This document shows, piece after piece, positions 1 to 8,261 of a stretch of DNA of 45,990 nt (positions are counted from its first letter, which is position 1; each line of letters begins with the position of its first letter). The notes under the pieces were generated by a model. That model made no database searches and was not told the DNA's origin. It worked only from the letters and a program-made list of their open reading frames with translations. The translations under genes were made by a program, and so were the position numbers. The stretch is from JBLNBN01 sp050260015 (GTDB lineage Bacteria > Bacteroidota > Ignavibacteria > Kapaibacteriales > UBA2268): contig JBLNBN010000059.1 in NCBI GenBank assembly GCA_050260015.1, positions 1 to 45,990 on the forward strand. The letters run 5' to 3'.

Positions 1-366
1 GCTCTTAAGCTTTTCCTTTCCGCCTCGGTGGGTTATCATAATTTTCCTACGGCGGAAAGTTCCGATTGGGCAATTAGCGCTGTGCCTATCTTAGTCGGGG
101 TGAGATATAACTTTAAGCTGACGGGCGTCCAACCCTATATCGGCGCGGAATTCGGCGGCTATATATTCTCCACGGAATACCAGGGAAAGGCGTACGGAGA
201 CGCCGAGACCCACGCAGGGTTGGTTCCTAAAGCCGGCTTAAGGATACCGATAACCGACGCAATGGATTTTGACTTAAATTTGCGTTATAATAAAATTTTC
301 GACACGGATCCTGATTTCAGCTACATGGGGCTTGAATTAGGCCTCTTCTGGTGGATCCGAGATTAA
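1..366 (+). CDS. outer-membrane beta-barrel protein, 5'-truncated
   Basis: The reading frame is open from base 1 to the TAA at 364-366, so this is the C-terminal 121 residues of a gene that begins left of the window; the GTG at 28 is only an internal codon. The visible part alternates hydrophobic and polar residues in short strands separated by turns (VGVRYNFKL, PYIGAEFGGYIF, LDLNLRYNKIF-like, LGLFWW), the pattern of an outer-membrane beta-barrel of the porin/OmpW size class. The last strand ends with LGLFWWIRD rather than a terminal aromatic. Twelve bases separate it from the following kinase gene on the same strand, so the two may be co-transcribed. The exact family cannot be named from this fragment. 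Confidence 0.6.
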   Translation, partial: ALKLFLSASVGYHNFPTAESSDWAISAVPILVGVRYNFKLTGVQPYIGAEFGGYIFSTEYQGKAYGDAETHAGLVPKAGLRIPITDAMDFDLNLRYNKIFDTDPDFSYMGLELGLFWWIRD

Positions 367-378
367 ACGGTTAAAAAA

Positions 379-1839
379 ATGGACTCTAAAAGCACGATCC
401 TAATAGTAGACGACAATGAATCCGGCAGAAAAACACTGGATAATTTGCTGTATGGCTTGAACTTAAACCTGGAATTCGCTGAAAACGGGTTTCAAGCCCT
501 AGAAAAGGCGGAAGAAATTCTGCCGGATTTGATCCTATTGGACATCATGATGCCTGGCATCGACGGCTTTGAAGTCTGCCGGCGGTTACGCGCGACCCCG
601 AAGCTCGCCGATATACCCGTCGTTATGGTGACGATGCTCGACGATTATGAATCCCGTCTTGAAGGTATCAAGGCCGGGGCCGACGATTTCATTACCAAGC
701 CGTTTAATTCCAATGAATTGGAAGCGAGGGTGATGACGATCACAAAGCTCAACCGGTACCGCCGGCTCGTAGCGGAAAGGGCTAAGCTCGATTGGGTCAT
801 AAACCAGGTCGATAACGGTTTCTACCTGCTCGACGGGGAAGGCGCCATTACCTACGCGAATCACCAGGGAAAGGTTTACCTCAACCTGCCCGACGCCCAG
901 GAAGCGCTGCCGCAATTTAACTTTTTTGAAAGAGCGGGCGAACTCTATAACCTGGAACCGAGCGAATTTTGGAAGGACTGGAAGAACTACGCCAACCAAA
1001 CGGAAAGTCCTTTGTTCATGATAATGCCCGAAACGCCCCAGGCCAAAAAGACCTGGCTGCGCGCTTCTATATTCACGTTCGAGAACCTGGATAACACTGA
1101 AACGGTCGTGCGCCTGCACGATTCCTCGAAAGAAGTTGAGAACGCCTATAGCATCCGCACGTTTTCCGGGCTCGTCTCGCATAAGCTTCGTACGCCGCTG
1201 CTCAATATTATGCTAAGCTTCGAAGTCTTCGAAAAGAGCATTCCCAAGGAAACTAAGATGGATTTCGACATTCGGGAAAGCTTTCGGGAGGATATTTTCA
1301 GGTTGAAGGAAGAGATTGAAAAAGTATTAAATTTCACTCAAATCCCTTCTATTGCAAAAGACGGGGCAACAAATTTCGAAGTATCAAAATTCTGCGATTT
1401 AGTCCGGGAAATCACAAATTCATTCCCAATAACCAGCGTAGAATGCGAAGTAGACGCCGGCGCCGAGGACTACGAGCTGGCTATTTCCGAATCGGCGTTT
1501 CACTATATTATTTTCGAGCTTACCGAGAACGCGTATAAGTTCCACCCGGACAATTCGCCGCACATGGAGTTCACGCTTGAAAAAATCTCGAATGAAAATT
1601 CCGTATGTCTCTCCGTCACGGATAACGGCGTTAAGCTCTCGCCGGAGCAAATGATGAACGCCTGGAACCCGTATTACCAGGGCGATAAGCACTTTACTGG
1701 CGAGGTCCAGGGCATGGGCCTGGGGCTGCCGGGCATAGCCTATATCGTTTGGGACGTTGGCGGAAAGTGTAGGATAACCAATCGCCGGGACGGCAAGCCC
1801 GGCGTTACAACCGAGCTGATTATCCCAATAATAGCATAA
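379..1839 (+). CDS. response regulator - PAS - histidine kinase hybrid
   Basis: This 486-residue soluble protein has no membrane segment. Residues 5-122 form a CheY-like receiver: acidic pair D11/D12, phosphoacceptor D55 in LLDIMMPG, T85 and K107. Residues about 138-250 resemble a PAS sensor domain. A HisKA dimerisation helix follows with H268 in SHKLRTPL, then a HATPase domain with N box (N384), G1 box DNG at 415-417 and G2 box GMGLGL at 445-450. The receiver at the N-terminus, ahead of the kinase core, is the order seen in kinases that are controlled by phosphorylation from another kinase. The residue after the phosphorylated histidine is lysine instead of the usual glutamate or aspartate, which may alter phosphatase or kinase activity. 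No partner regulator is visible. It converges on mtnA with only 3 bases between the stops. Confidence 0.9.
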   Translation: MDSKSTILIVDDNESGRKTLDNLLYGLNLNLEFAENGFQALEKAEEILPDLILLDIMMPGIDGFEVCRRLRATPKLADIPVVMVTMLDDYESRLEGIKAGADDFITKPFNSNELEARVMTITKLNRYRRLVAERAKLDWVINQVDNGFYLLDGEGAITYANHQGKVYLNLPDAQEALPQFNFFERAGELYNLEPSEFWKDWKNYANQTESPLFMIMPETPQAKKTWLRASIFTFENLDNTETVVRLHDSSKEVENAYSIRTFSGLVSHKLRTPLLNIMLSFEVFEKSIPKETKMDFDIRESFREDIFRLKEEIEKVLNFTQIPSIAKDGATNFEVSKFCDLVREITNSFPITSVECEVDAGAEDYELAISESAFHYIIFELTENAYKFHPDNSPHMEFTLEKISNENSVCLSVTDNGVKLSPEQMMNAWNPYYQGDKHFTGEVQGMGLGLPGIAYIVWDVGGKCRITNRRDGKPGVTTELIIPIIA

Positions 1840-1842
1840 AGA

Positions 1843-2907
1843 TTATTTCTTAACAGTCTGTATCTTATCGGGCGGTATGATTCCGCTCTCGCAGATAAAT
1901 CCAGTTATAAGTCTCGCCGGGGTTACGTCAAAACCGTAATTAGCGGCGGGACTTCCCGGCGGACAAGTGAATACCCTTCTAATAACGCCGGACTCATCCG
2001 AGCCTTCGAAGAATTTTACCTCCGACTCGTCGCGCGTCTCTATGGGTATGTCCCTTACGCCGTCCTCTATATTAAAATCAAATGTCGAACCAGGAAGAGC
2101 CACGTAGAAAGGTACGCCGTTATCCTTTGCCGCAAGAGCTTTCAGGTAGGTGCCAATTTTATTAGCGGCGTCGCCGTTAGCGGCTACTCTATCGGCGCCA
2201 ACTATCGCGACGTCGACCATACCATGCTGCATTAAATGCCCGCCGACGTTATCGGCGATTATAGTGTGCTTTATGCCAGCCGAGTCCAGTTCCCAGGCTG
2301 TGAGCTTGGATCCCTGGTTGCGCGGGCGGGTTTCGTCCACCCAGACGTGGAGATCGATTCCCCTTTCGTTTGCTACGTAAATAGGAGCGAGGGCAGTACC
2401 GTAATCAACCGCGGCGAGCCATCCTGCGTTGCAGTGAGTGAGTATGTTAACGGTTCCGCGTTTTTGATCGGATATGTTTTTAATTATATTGAACCCGTTT
2501 TCGCCTATTTTCCTGGATCGCAGCATATCCTCCTGGCGAATCTTTCTTGCGTTGGCCCAGGCAGACCCGGCGGCGGCGGCCCTATCGAGCGAGCGCTCAA
2601 CCGCGGCAAGGCTATCTTGGACGGCCCATGAGAGATTTACCGCCGTAGGACGCGCGGAGCTTATTCTCCGGGCGATCCGCCCAGGGTCCTCGTCCGACTC
2701 CGCAAGGGCCATCGCGAAGGCGTATGCGCCCGCAACCCCGATCAATGGGGCGCCGCGGACGGCCATATTTATTATTGCGTCGATTAGTTGCTCGCTGCGC
2801 TCGCAATGCAGCGTCTTAAAAAGAAAAGGCAGCGCGCGCTGATCGATTATCTCAACGCGGCCGCCTTCTTCCCAGATTGTCGTGTAATCTATTCCGTTAA
2901 CTTGCAC
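1843..2907 (-). CDS. mtnA: S-methyl-5-thioribose-1-phosphate isomerase
   Basis: MtnA converts 5-methylthioribose 1-phosphate to methylthioribulose 1-phosphate in the methionine salvage pathway. The 354-residue length is normal. Family signatures are all present: RGAPLIGVAGAY, THCNAG with catalytic C159, ETRPRNQGSKLTAWEL, ADNVGGHLM, GADRVAANGDAANKIGTY with catalytic D239, and NYGFDVTPARLITGF near the C-terminus. The start is a GTG codon; it gives the standard N-terminus MQVNGIDYTTI. The gene lies 6 bases after the stop of the secreted-protein gene upstream on the same strand and is probably co-transcribed with it. No other methionine salvage gene (mtnB, mtnC, mtnD, mtnP) is in the window, so the rest of the pathway must be elsewhere or absent. 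Confidence 0.96.
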   Translation of the reverse strand: MQVNGIDYTTIWEEGGRVEIIDQRALPFLFKTLHCERSEQLIDAIINMAVRGAPLIGVAGAYAFAMALAESDEDPGRIARRISSARPTAVNLSWAVQDSLAAVERSLDRAAAAGSAWANARKIRQEDMLRSRKIGENGFNIIKNISDQKRGTVNILTHCNAGWLAAVDYGTALAPIYVANERGIDLHVWVDETRPRNQGSKLTAWELDSAGIKHTIIADNVGGHLMQHGMVDVAIVGADRVAANGDAANKIGTYLKALAAKDNGVPFYVALPGSTFDFNIEDGVRDIPIETRDESEVKFFEGSDESGVIRRVFTCPPGSPAANYGFDVTPARLITGFICESGIIPPDKIQTVKK

Positions 2908-2913
2908 TTTATC

Positions 2914-3897
2914 TTAATTGAAGTTTATTGCCAATGTCACTTTGAAGTTATCGTACATGAACGGGGGCTCCGTGTTGATGGGCCAGTTCATCTCGCGCTT
3001 CAGCAGCTTGTAGTATCCGTACGAAAGGCCCGTTTTAAGCGCGAAATTTACCACCGGGACTACTGCGGGAGCTCTTTCTTCCACCTCGTCCACGAACCAG
3101 TCCAAAAGCCCGAAAGCGCTCGCTTCGACCAATTTGCTTGCAGTCCAGTACCAGAACATATGGCGCGGATAAACGACAGCTTGCTCAAACGTTGCGCCGA
3201 GCGTAACGTACTTATAGGGCGTGATAGAAATGCTGGATTCGTAGTTTTCGCCGAAGCGGAATCTATTGCCTAATCTCTCCTTAGCCAGGTAATTTACGCT
3301 ATCCGGCGTTTCGCCCCTAAAGCTGGCGCGCGTCCAATTGATCCCCTGCGCGTGATTTAAGTGAACGTCAATGGCGTCAGCTATTCTATAGCCGTACCCG
3401 TCGAAATTTGAAAAGCCGAATCTCCATGCTTCCAATTGTTGTTCCGGCGGAATTATCTCGTCGTTCATTCCCTTCAGGATATTGAAATTCACCGTTGAGA
3501 TGTAAAAGCTCTGCCCGTTAGTTCCAGTTACATAGCCGTCGGGTTGAAGCGAGAACATATCTTTAAATCCCAATTTGATTTCGGCTATATTGTGCATCCC
3601 GTAATCATCCCTAAGGGGAGAATCGCCGAACCGCGGCATATAAGTTTTATCGTAAGAGGGCAAAGAATTACCCATTGAAAATTCGATAAAAGGCACGTCC
3701 TCATAAATGTAACTGCGAGTAACTAATAACCCCTGGAAGAAACCTTCGTCGCTAAAGCTGCTAACGACGGACGTATCTTCTTCGATAACGATCGTCGTGT
3801 CGCTTGTTTCAAATGGGTTTGGTTCTTCTTCCGTTTGCGCGAACAGAGGGGCGGCTGCAAAGAGCGCTAAAAATAGGTAACGGGTTAACGTTGTCAT
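2914..3897 (-). CDS. secreted or outer-membrane protein of unknown function
   Basis: The 327-residue product begins with a signal peptide (MTTLTRYLFLALFAAAPLFAQ, likely cleaved after FAQ) followed by an acidic, low-complexity stretch (about residues 22-50). The rest is rich in aromatic and glycine residues in alternating patterns and ends with a strand KVTLAINFN, compatible with an outer-membrane barrel. A GGAG sequence sits about 6 bases before the ATG. It lies 69 bases after a TamA-like assembly gene and 6 bases before mtnA on the same strand, so all three may share a transcript. I do not recognise the family. A location in the outer membrane is inference from composition only. Confidence 0.55.
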   Translation of the reverse strand: MTTLTRYLFLALFAAAPLFAQTEEEPNPFETSDTTIVIEEDTSVVSSFSDEGFFQGLLVTRSYIYEDVPFIEFSMGNSLPSYDKTYMPRFGDSPLRDDYGMHNIAEIKLGFKDMFSLQPDGYVTGTNGQSFYISTVNFNILKGMNDEIIPPEQQLEAWRFGFSNFDGYGYRIADAIDVHLNHAQGINWTRASFRGETPDSVNYLAKERLGNRFRFGENYESSISITPYKYVTLGATFEQAVVYPRHMFWYWTASKLVEASAFGLLDWFVDEVEERAPAVVPVVNFALKTGLSYGYYKLLKREMNWPINTEPPFMYDNFKVTLAINFN

Positions 3898-3966
3898 TCA
3901 GTTCTCCAATTTATAATGTTTTTTCAATCATTTTACGCAGTAATAGCAGAAATAGTTTCGAAAAAA

Positions 3967-6267
3967 TTAAAAAGCATGACCTAAGCCAAGGTGAAACACC
4001 ATTGAAGAAGGTTTTCTCATACCCCGGGGATCGTGGATTGGCCAGGCAAAATCAACCCTTGCAGGCCCGACAGGGGTTTCGTATCTGAACCCGAAGCCGG
4101 CGGCATAGGCCAGCTTTGTGAAATAATCTCCAAATTTCAAATGAATTTGTTCGCCGCCCACAAGCCAGTTAAAGGCGTTTCCCGCGTCGATAAACCCAGT
4201 AATTCCCAGGTTGGCTATTTGCGAGGCGACTAAGTCGTTCCATCCCGCCGGCCGATTAAACCTGTATCGCAGTTCCAGGCTCGACTCGATTAAAGTGCGG
4301 CTGCCAATGAAGTTTTGAAGGAAGCTATAAGAATTCCTTCCGCCAAGGCTATCCGCCGTAAGCGAGGAGTAGCGTAGCTCGCGGGAATTCCATCCTCGCA
4401 CGCTCGAGGCTCCGCCAGCAAAGAATTGCCGGTCCACCGGGACATATCCATTTTCGCTCTCGAACTGAAATATATGTCCGCCCCTGCCTTTCACCGCTAA
4501 AGTCAGGGTTTCCGAAACTTTCCAGAAGCCGTACGCGGCCGCCTGGAGCCTTAGGTAGCGAGCCAGGCCGGCGAACTTTTTGATAGAGCTGAAAAGCCTG
4601 TTTTGCGTCTCAACGGCTCCATAAAAGTAATAGCCCTCAGTAGGCGAAAATGGATGATTCCTGTTGTCGCCCGTTACGGACGCCCCGATCAAATTTGCCG
4701 TCGCCCAATGGTCTTTATTGATGTGAACCGAATCGGTATGCGTGTATTCGAAGAGGTTGTTGTATAGAGCTATAGCCTCGTTAACGCGCACCGTATCCAG
4801 GGCAGATTTCGCGCTAGCCAGCGCTCGGTTTAACGCCGCAGGGTAATCTATAGGATTTTGCCTTTCTAAAGTTAAGTCCAGCGACCAATTCCTGAAAAAA
4901 GTGCGCCTTGGCAAATTAACAGGGAACTTTACGGGTAGAGCCCAGGTTTCAATCTTAAAGTAATTATTAAAAGTTCTGAGCGAATAAAAGGGCCCGGTGT
5001 TTAGCCCGATACGCGTATTGCTAATAGTCCAAAGTATAGGTTGCGAGTATCTCAACCCGATTGCGTACTCCCACTCGAGCGGCCTGCCCTCCGTTAATCT
5101 TTTTAAGTCTTTAATTGAAAAGCTGATATATGGGTTTATGGTCTGTACGGCGTTAAAAATATTCTTATGCATATAGCTCAACTCGACGCCGGCGTTATAG
5201 AAGTTATCCATCGGGGTTTGATTCCCAAATATTCCCAGCCCGGCCTCCTGCTGCTTGCGGTATTGAGTAAAAACCCTGTAATCGAGCACGGTGTCGTTTG
5301 GCGCGGCTCCATGCACGGTATCGATGTTTACTATGTCGAACACCCCGAGCGTAAGGTAATTCTCGCGCGAGGTTTGTACACGCTTCCGGCTGTACCATTC
5401 CCCTGTTTTAAAGTCGAGTTGCTTTTCCTTTACCTTCTGGATTATCTTGCTCTGCCCCATCGTGGAATCGATAAAAGTAATTTTGCCGATCTTTTGTCGC
5501 TTTCCCGGCGTTACTATAACTACGATGCTGTCGCGTTTATAAAGCGTATCGAGGATTACGATGGGCTTTTGGTATGCGGCAAAGAAATATCCCGAATTGC
5601 GCAGCTCTTCCTTAATATTCTCCGCTTCAAGCTGGATATTGGTCTCGTCGAAATTCTCGCCGCGATCCAGGAATTTGAGTTTCTCAATTCTTTCGTGCGC
5701 CGACGGTATTATCGAATCTTTAAAGACGTAAGCGATAGTATCAATCGTATAGCGCGCTCCTTCGTTTACGTGAAAGGTTAGGACGTTGCTGTGGCTGGCG
5801 GAATCCGATCGGAAGTTGTAGTGAATTTGTACGAAGTGGAACCCGTGAGTATTATAGAAGTCCCAGAGCGAGCGCAAATCCGCGTCGGCCACGGCCTGGC
5901 TGAAGTAGCCTATGTCCTCGCGCATCGTTCCCAGGGCCTTCCATAGAGCCGTATCTATCCGATTGGGCCAGAATTCGTCTTTCTTAAATTCATTGTAGTA
6001 AGCCAGAATAATCTTATGCCAAAAAGTGCGCGAGGTGGCGCGGGAGGCTACGGCGCCCTCAAGTACGAGGTCCGGGAACGCTTTGTTGCCCTCGAATTCA
6101 ATTCGGCCTATTTCGAACTGATTTTTATCCCGCCACCCGCGAATCAGGTTTTTAGATATATAGTTTTCCTGCCCTTGCTCTCCCGGTTGAGTGAAAGCGT
6201 TAACTGGGCAAAAAAGGCAATAAAATGATATATATAGTATAACCCTATAGATTTTGGGATATTTCAT
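3967..6267 (-). CDS. TamA-like outer-membrane assembly protein (POTRA x3 + barrel)
   Basis: This 766-residue protein belongs to the BamA/TamA (Omp85) superfamily, which inserts or exports proteins at the outer membrane. After an N-terminal signal segment (about residues 1-26), three POTRA-like domains can be read: about 51-170 (FEIGRIEFEGNKAF to TFHVNEG), 171-255 (YTIDTIAYV to VVIVTPGKR) and 256-335 (KIGKITFIDS to DIVNIDTV). The remaining 430 residues form the surface-antigen barrel, with the family signature FFAGGASSVRGW and a last strand ending LGLGHAF, with a terminal aromatic as expected. Three POTRA domains match TamA better than BamA, which usually has five. No bam or tamB gene is adjacent. 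It could also be a Bacteroidota-specific Omp85 paralogue with an unknown client. Confidence 0.85.
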   Translation of the reverse strand: MKYPKIYRVILYISFYCLFCPVNAFTQPGEQGQENYISKNLIRGWRDKNQFEIGRIEFEGNKAFPDLVLEGAVASRATSRTFWHKIILAYYNEFKKDEFWPNRIDTALWKALGTMREDIGYFSQAVADADLRSLWDFYNTHGFHFVQIHYNFRSDSASHSNVLTFHVNEGARYTIDTIAYVFKDSIIPSAHERIEKLKFLDRGENFDETNIQLEAENIKEELRNSGYFFAAYQKPIVILDTLYKRDSIVVIVTPGKRQKIGKITFIDSTMGQSKIIQKVKEKQLDFKTGEWYSRKRVQTSRENYLTLGVFDIVNIDTVHGAAPNDTVLDYRVFTQYRKQQEAGLGIFGNQTPMDNFYNAGVELSYMHKNIFNAVQTINPYISFSIKDLKRLTEGRPLEWEYAIGLRYSQPILWTISNTRIGLNTGPFYSLRTFNNYFKIETWALPVKFPVNLPRRTFFRNWSLDLTLERQNPIDYPAALNRALASAKSALDTVRVNEAIALYNNLFEYTHTDSVHINKDHWATANLIGASVTGDNRNHPFSPTEGYYFYGAVETQNRLFSSIKKFAGLARYLRLQAAAYGFWKVSETLTLAVKGRGGHIFQFESENGYVPVDRQFFAGGASSVRGWNSRELRYSSLTADSLGGRNSYSFLQNFIGSRTLIESSLELRYRFNRPAGWNDLVASQIANLGITGFIDAGNAFNWLVGGEQIHLKFGDYFTKLAYAAGFGFRYETPVGPARVDFAWPIHDPRGMRKPSSMVFHLGLGHAF

Positions 6268-6312
6268 ATTCTTGGTTAAAACGGTGTAATTTTTTTCCTT
6301 TGTATAAAAGGA

Positions 6313-6377
6313 AAGGCTGCTTTTTTATTTTACTTCCGGGCAAAATAAATGCCAGAAAAATAAAAAAACAGCCTTAA
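6313..6377 (-). terminator. long hairpin after the DUF2795 gene
   Basis: An inverted repeat runs from AAGGCTG at 6313 to CAGCCTT ending at 6377. The arms pair over about 19 bases with one or two mismatches through A/T-rich sequence, around a loop of roughly 12-20 bases. On the minus strand the outer stem is followed by CCTTTCCTTTT. It sits 9 bases after the stop of the DUF2795 gene and upstream of the TamA-like gene, so it most likely ends the DUF2795 transcript. Confidence 0.55.
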
Positions 6378-6385
6378 GAAGGGTA

Positions 6386-6625
6386 TTAGAGGTATTGTTC
6401 TTCTTCGTCGTCGTTGTAAAAGTATTCTTCGTTGGAAACATCTTCGTATTCGGGCCAGAGGTCTTCGATACCCTCGATCAATTCGTCGGTATCCTCGAGT
6501 TCGGCAATGTTATCCAAAACTTGTTGCGGGCAACCGGTACGATTAGCGAAGTCATATAATTCTTCTTTCGTCGCGGGCCATGGCGCATCTTCAAGAGTCG
6601 CGGCCAATTCAGGTGTCCAAAACAT
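6386..6625 (-). CDS. DUF2795 domain protein, small and acidic
   Basis: A 79-residue, strongly acidic protein. Residues 5-45 (ELAATLEDAPWPATKEELYD and the following helix CPQQVLDNIAEL) match the short DUF2795 helical domain, with its WPATKEEL core; the tail (about 46-79) is mostly Asp, Glu and Tyr. Small proteins of this shape are frequent in Bacteroidota and Chlorobiota, but no biochemical role is established. It is transcribed alone: a hairpin terminator follows it, and a perfect 14-bp palindrome lies 30 bases before the start. No membrane segment or signal peptide is present. Confidence 0.8.
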   Translation of the reverse strand: MFWTPELAATLEDAPWPATKEELYDFANRTGCPQQVLDNIAELEDTDELIEGIEDLWPEYEDVSNEEYFYNDDEEEQYL

Positions 6626-6654
6626 ATATATTCCCTTATTTTAACAATTTGATT

Positions 6655-6668
6655 GAATTTGCAAATTC
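6655..6668. promoter_or_regulatory. perfect 14-bp palindrome upstream of the DUF2795 gene
   Basis: GAATTTGCAAATTC is a perfect 14-base palindrome 30 bases upstream of the ATG at 6625. It could be an operator in the leader or core promoter of the DUF2795 gene. In A/T-rich sequence such palindromes also arise by chance. Confidence 0.3.
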
Positions 6669-6780
6669 AAAACATGCAAAAATAATCATTCCATAATAAA
6701 AGCAAAAACATCCAACAAGGAACTTGGCATTTAATCTCAATAACGGATGTGTATTTATTTATTTTATAGCGCAGGAATTA

Positions 6781-6805
6781 AAAAGCCGCTCTATAAGCGG
6801 CTTTT
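6781..6805 (-). terminator. rpsD terminator
   Basis: AAAAGCCGCT and AGCGGCTTTT form a perfect 10-bp stem with a 5-base loop, 62 bases after the rpsD stop. Both sides carry an A/T run, so it can work in either direction, but only rpsD points into it. Confidence 0.85.
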
Positions 6806-6867
6806 ATTAAACTATTATCTTTATCTTTCAATTTAGAAGCAGGGGCGGTTGAAGGCCCGTCAGGAGC

Positions 6868-7470
6868 TTATCGCGAGTAGAATTCAACTACGAGCGGAAC
6901 TTCGCATTGTACCGGCACGTCTTCGCGAACCGGAGCGTAGTTGAGCTTCGAAGAGAAATCCGCTTTCGATACCGTAAGGTATGCCGGGGCCGCCGAGTGA
7001 CGGATAGCGTCCTGGACGGTTTCGATATTGCGGCTCTTTTCTTTTATTTGGACAACGTCGTTGACCTGCACCCTGTAGGAGGGCACATTAAGGCGCTTGC
7101 CGTTGACGAGCACGTGACCGTGGCCGACGATCTGGCGAGCGGAATAAATGGAGCGGGCGAAACCGGAGCGGAATACTACGGCGTCAAGCCTGGTTTCTAA
7201 AAGCATTACCAAATCGCTTCCGGTGTTTCCGCCGAGCCTGGTCGCTTTTTTGTAATAATTAACCATCTGGCTTTCGGAGATGTTATATTGCAAGCGGAGG
7301 CGCTGCTTTTCCAAAAGCTGTCTGCCAAAGTCCGATTGCTTGGCGCGTCTTTTTGTATTGCCGTGCTGACCGGGAGGATACGGCTTGCTGGTCGTGATTT
7401 TTCCGGCTTTTGCAGTAAGGCTTATCCCTAGTTTGCGGGAAATCTTTACTTTAGGTCCCGTATAATTCAT
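6868..7470 (-). CDS. rpsD: 30S ribosomal protein S4, zinc-free form
   Basis: S4 binds the 5' domain of 16S rRNA and nucleates assembly of the small subunit. The 200-residue product has the usual layout: a basic N-terminus (MNYTGPKVKISRKLG), the YPPGQHGN loop, and an S4 RNA-binding domain at about 90-155 (LETRLDAVVFRSGFA, ARQIVGHGHVLVNG, SYRVQVNDVV). The N-terminus lacks the four cysteines of the zinc-binding form. The gene is not in an alpha operon with rpsM, rpsK, rpoA or rplQ: it stands alone with its own promoter (7537-7567) and terminator (6781-6805). A GAGGAAAG sequence precedes the ATG. Whether a second, alpha-operon copy exists elsewhere cannot be told from this window. Confidence 0.98.
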   Translation of the reverse strand: MNYTGPKVKISRKLGISLTAKAGKITTSKPYPPGQHGNTKRRAKQSDFGRQLLEKQRLRLQYNISESQMVNYYKKATRLGGNTGSDLVMLLETRLDAVVFRSGFARSIYSARQIVGHGHVLVNGKRLNVPSYRVQVNDVVQIKEKSRNIETVQDAIRHSAAPAYLTVSKADFSSKLNYAPVREDVPVQCEVPLVVEFYSR

Positions 7471-7536
7471 CTTTCCTCTTTTGAGTTTTTATTTAACTTT
7501 TTGAATTTTTATATTTATTGCGCTTCTAAAGAATTA

Positions 7537-7567
7537 CAAATTTAAGCGAATTTTCGGAAATTGCAAA
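7537..7567 (-). promoter_or_regulatory. rpsD promoter, Bacteroidota type
   Basis: On the minus strand TTTG (7564-7567) is followed after 19 bases by TAAATTTG (7537-7544). This matches the established Bacteroidota primary sigma factor consensus TTTG-N19-21-TAnnTTTG exactly. The start of transcription would be near 7530, giving a leader of about 60 bases before rpsD. Confidence 0.8.
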
Positions 7568-7569
7568 AT

Positions 7570-7593
7570 AAAATATGCGCTTACGCATATTTT
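7570..7593 (-). terminator. queC terminator overlapping its stop codon
   Basis: AAAATATGCG and CGCATATTTT form a perfect 10-bp stem with a 4-base loop and an ATTTT tail on the minus strand. The first arm is part of the last queC codons and the stop TAA (7581-7583) lies in the loop, so termination is built into the end of the coding region. It also lies next to the rpsD -33 box. Confidence 0.75.
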
Positions 7594-8261
7594 ATAGGGT
7601 CCCGGGCCCCAGCGCCTGCAAATCCGCGCAGCCTGAGGGCGCAACTTTCGCAACCGCCGCAGGCTATATCGTCGCTCTTGTAGCAGCTCCAGGTCTTTTC
7701 AAACGGAACGCCAAGCTCGAGGCCAATTTCGACTATGTCCCGCTTAGTCATATCGATTATAGGGGTTAATATCTTAATTCTCGTCTCGGGCTTAGTCCCT
7801 AGGTCGATCGCGCGCTCCATCGCTTCAAAAAAGATTTTGCGGCAATCTGGGTAGCCCGAGCTGTCCTGCTCCATAGCGCCTATCGCGATAGCTTCCGCGC
7901 CGATTGTTTCCGCCCAGCTGGCCGCGATGCAGAGTATGTTCCCATTGCGGAACGGCACGTAGCTGTTCGGGATATCCTTAGACTCTAAATTGGGCTCGGG
8001 CACGTCTATGCCTTTATCAGTCAGGCTGGAGCCCCCTATTTGCGTCAGGTAGCCGACGTCGGTCGTCAGCCTGCGCTCAATGCCGTAATGCTCGCAAAGC
8101 TGCTCGAAGCACTTCTTTTCGCGCGTTTCCGTACGCTGCCCGTAGTTTAAATGCATTGCCGCAAGCTCCCAGCCCTGGGAGCGTACGATCGCCGCTACGA
8201 CGGCCGAATCCATGCCGCCGCTTAGCAAAACGACGGCTATTTTCTTGTTGTTTTCTTTCAT
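7581..8261 (-). CDS. queC: 7-cyano-7-deazaguanine synthase
   Basis: QueC converts 7-carboxy-7-deazaguanine to preQ0 with ATP and ammonia, a step of queuosine biosynthesis. The 226-residue protein has the PP-loop SGGMDS at 14-19 for ATP, and the zinc-binding cysteines C193, C201, C204 and C207 in WSC...CGGCESC. The motifs NYGQRT and PFRNGN are also present. Its ATG overlaps the truA stop (ATGA), so the two are translationally coupled; the STAS gene is first in the same operon. QueD, QueE and QueF are not in the window. Upstream there is no intergenic room for a preQ1 riboswitch. Confidence 0.97.
   Translation of the reverse strand: MKENNKKIAVVLLSGGMDSAVVAAIVRSQGWELAAMHLNYGQRTETREKKCFEQLCEHYGIERRLTTDVGYLTQIGGSSLTDKGIDVPEPNLESKDIPNSYVPFRNGNILCIAASWAETIGAEAIAIGAMEQDSSGYPDCRKIFFEAMERAIDLGTKPETRIKILTPIIDMTKRDIVEIGLELGVPFEKTWSCYKSDDIACGGCESCALRLRGFAGAGARDPIKYA

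Noticed and set aside
586..1182. 198-residue antisense frame in the histidine kinase gene
   Set aside because: A shadow frame of a clearly conserved gene; similar long antisense frames occur in mtnA, secD, dapD, purA, treY and the GH57 gene for the same reason.
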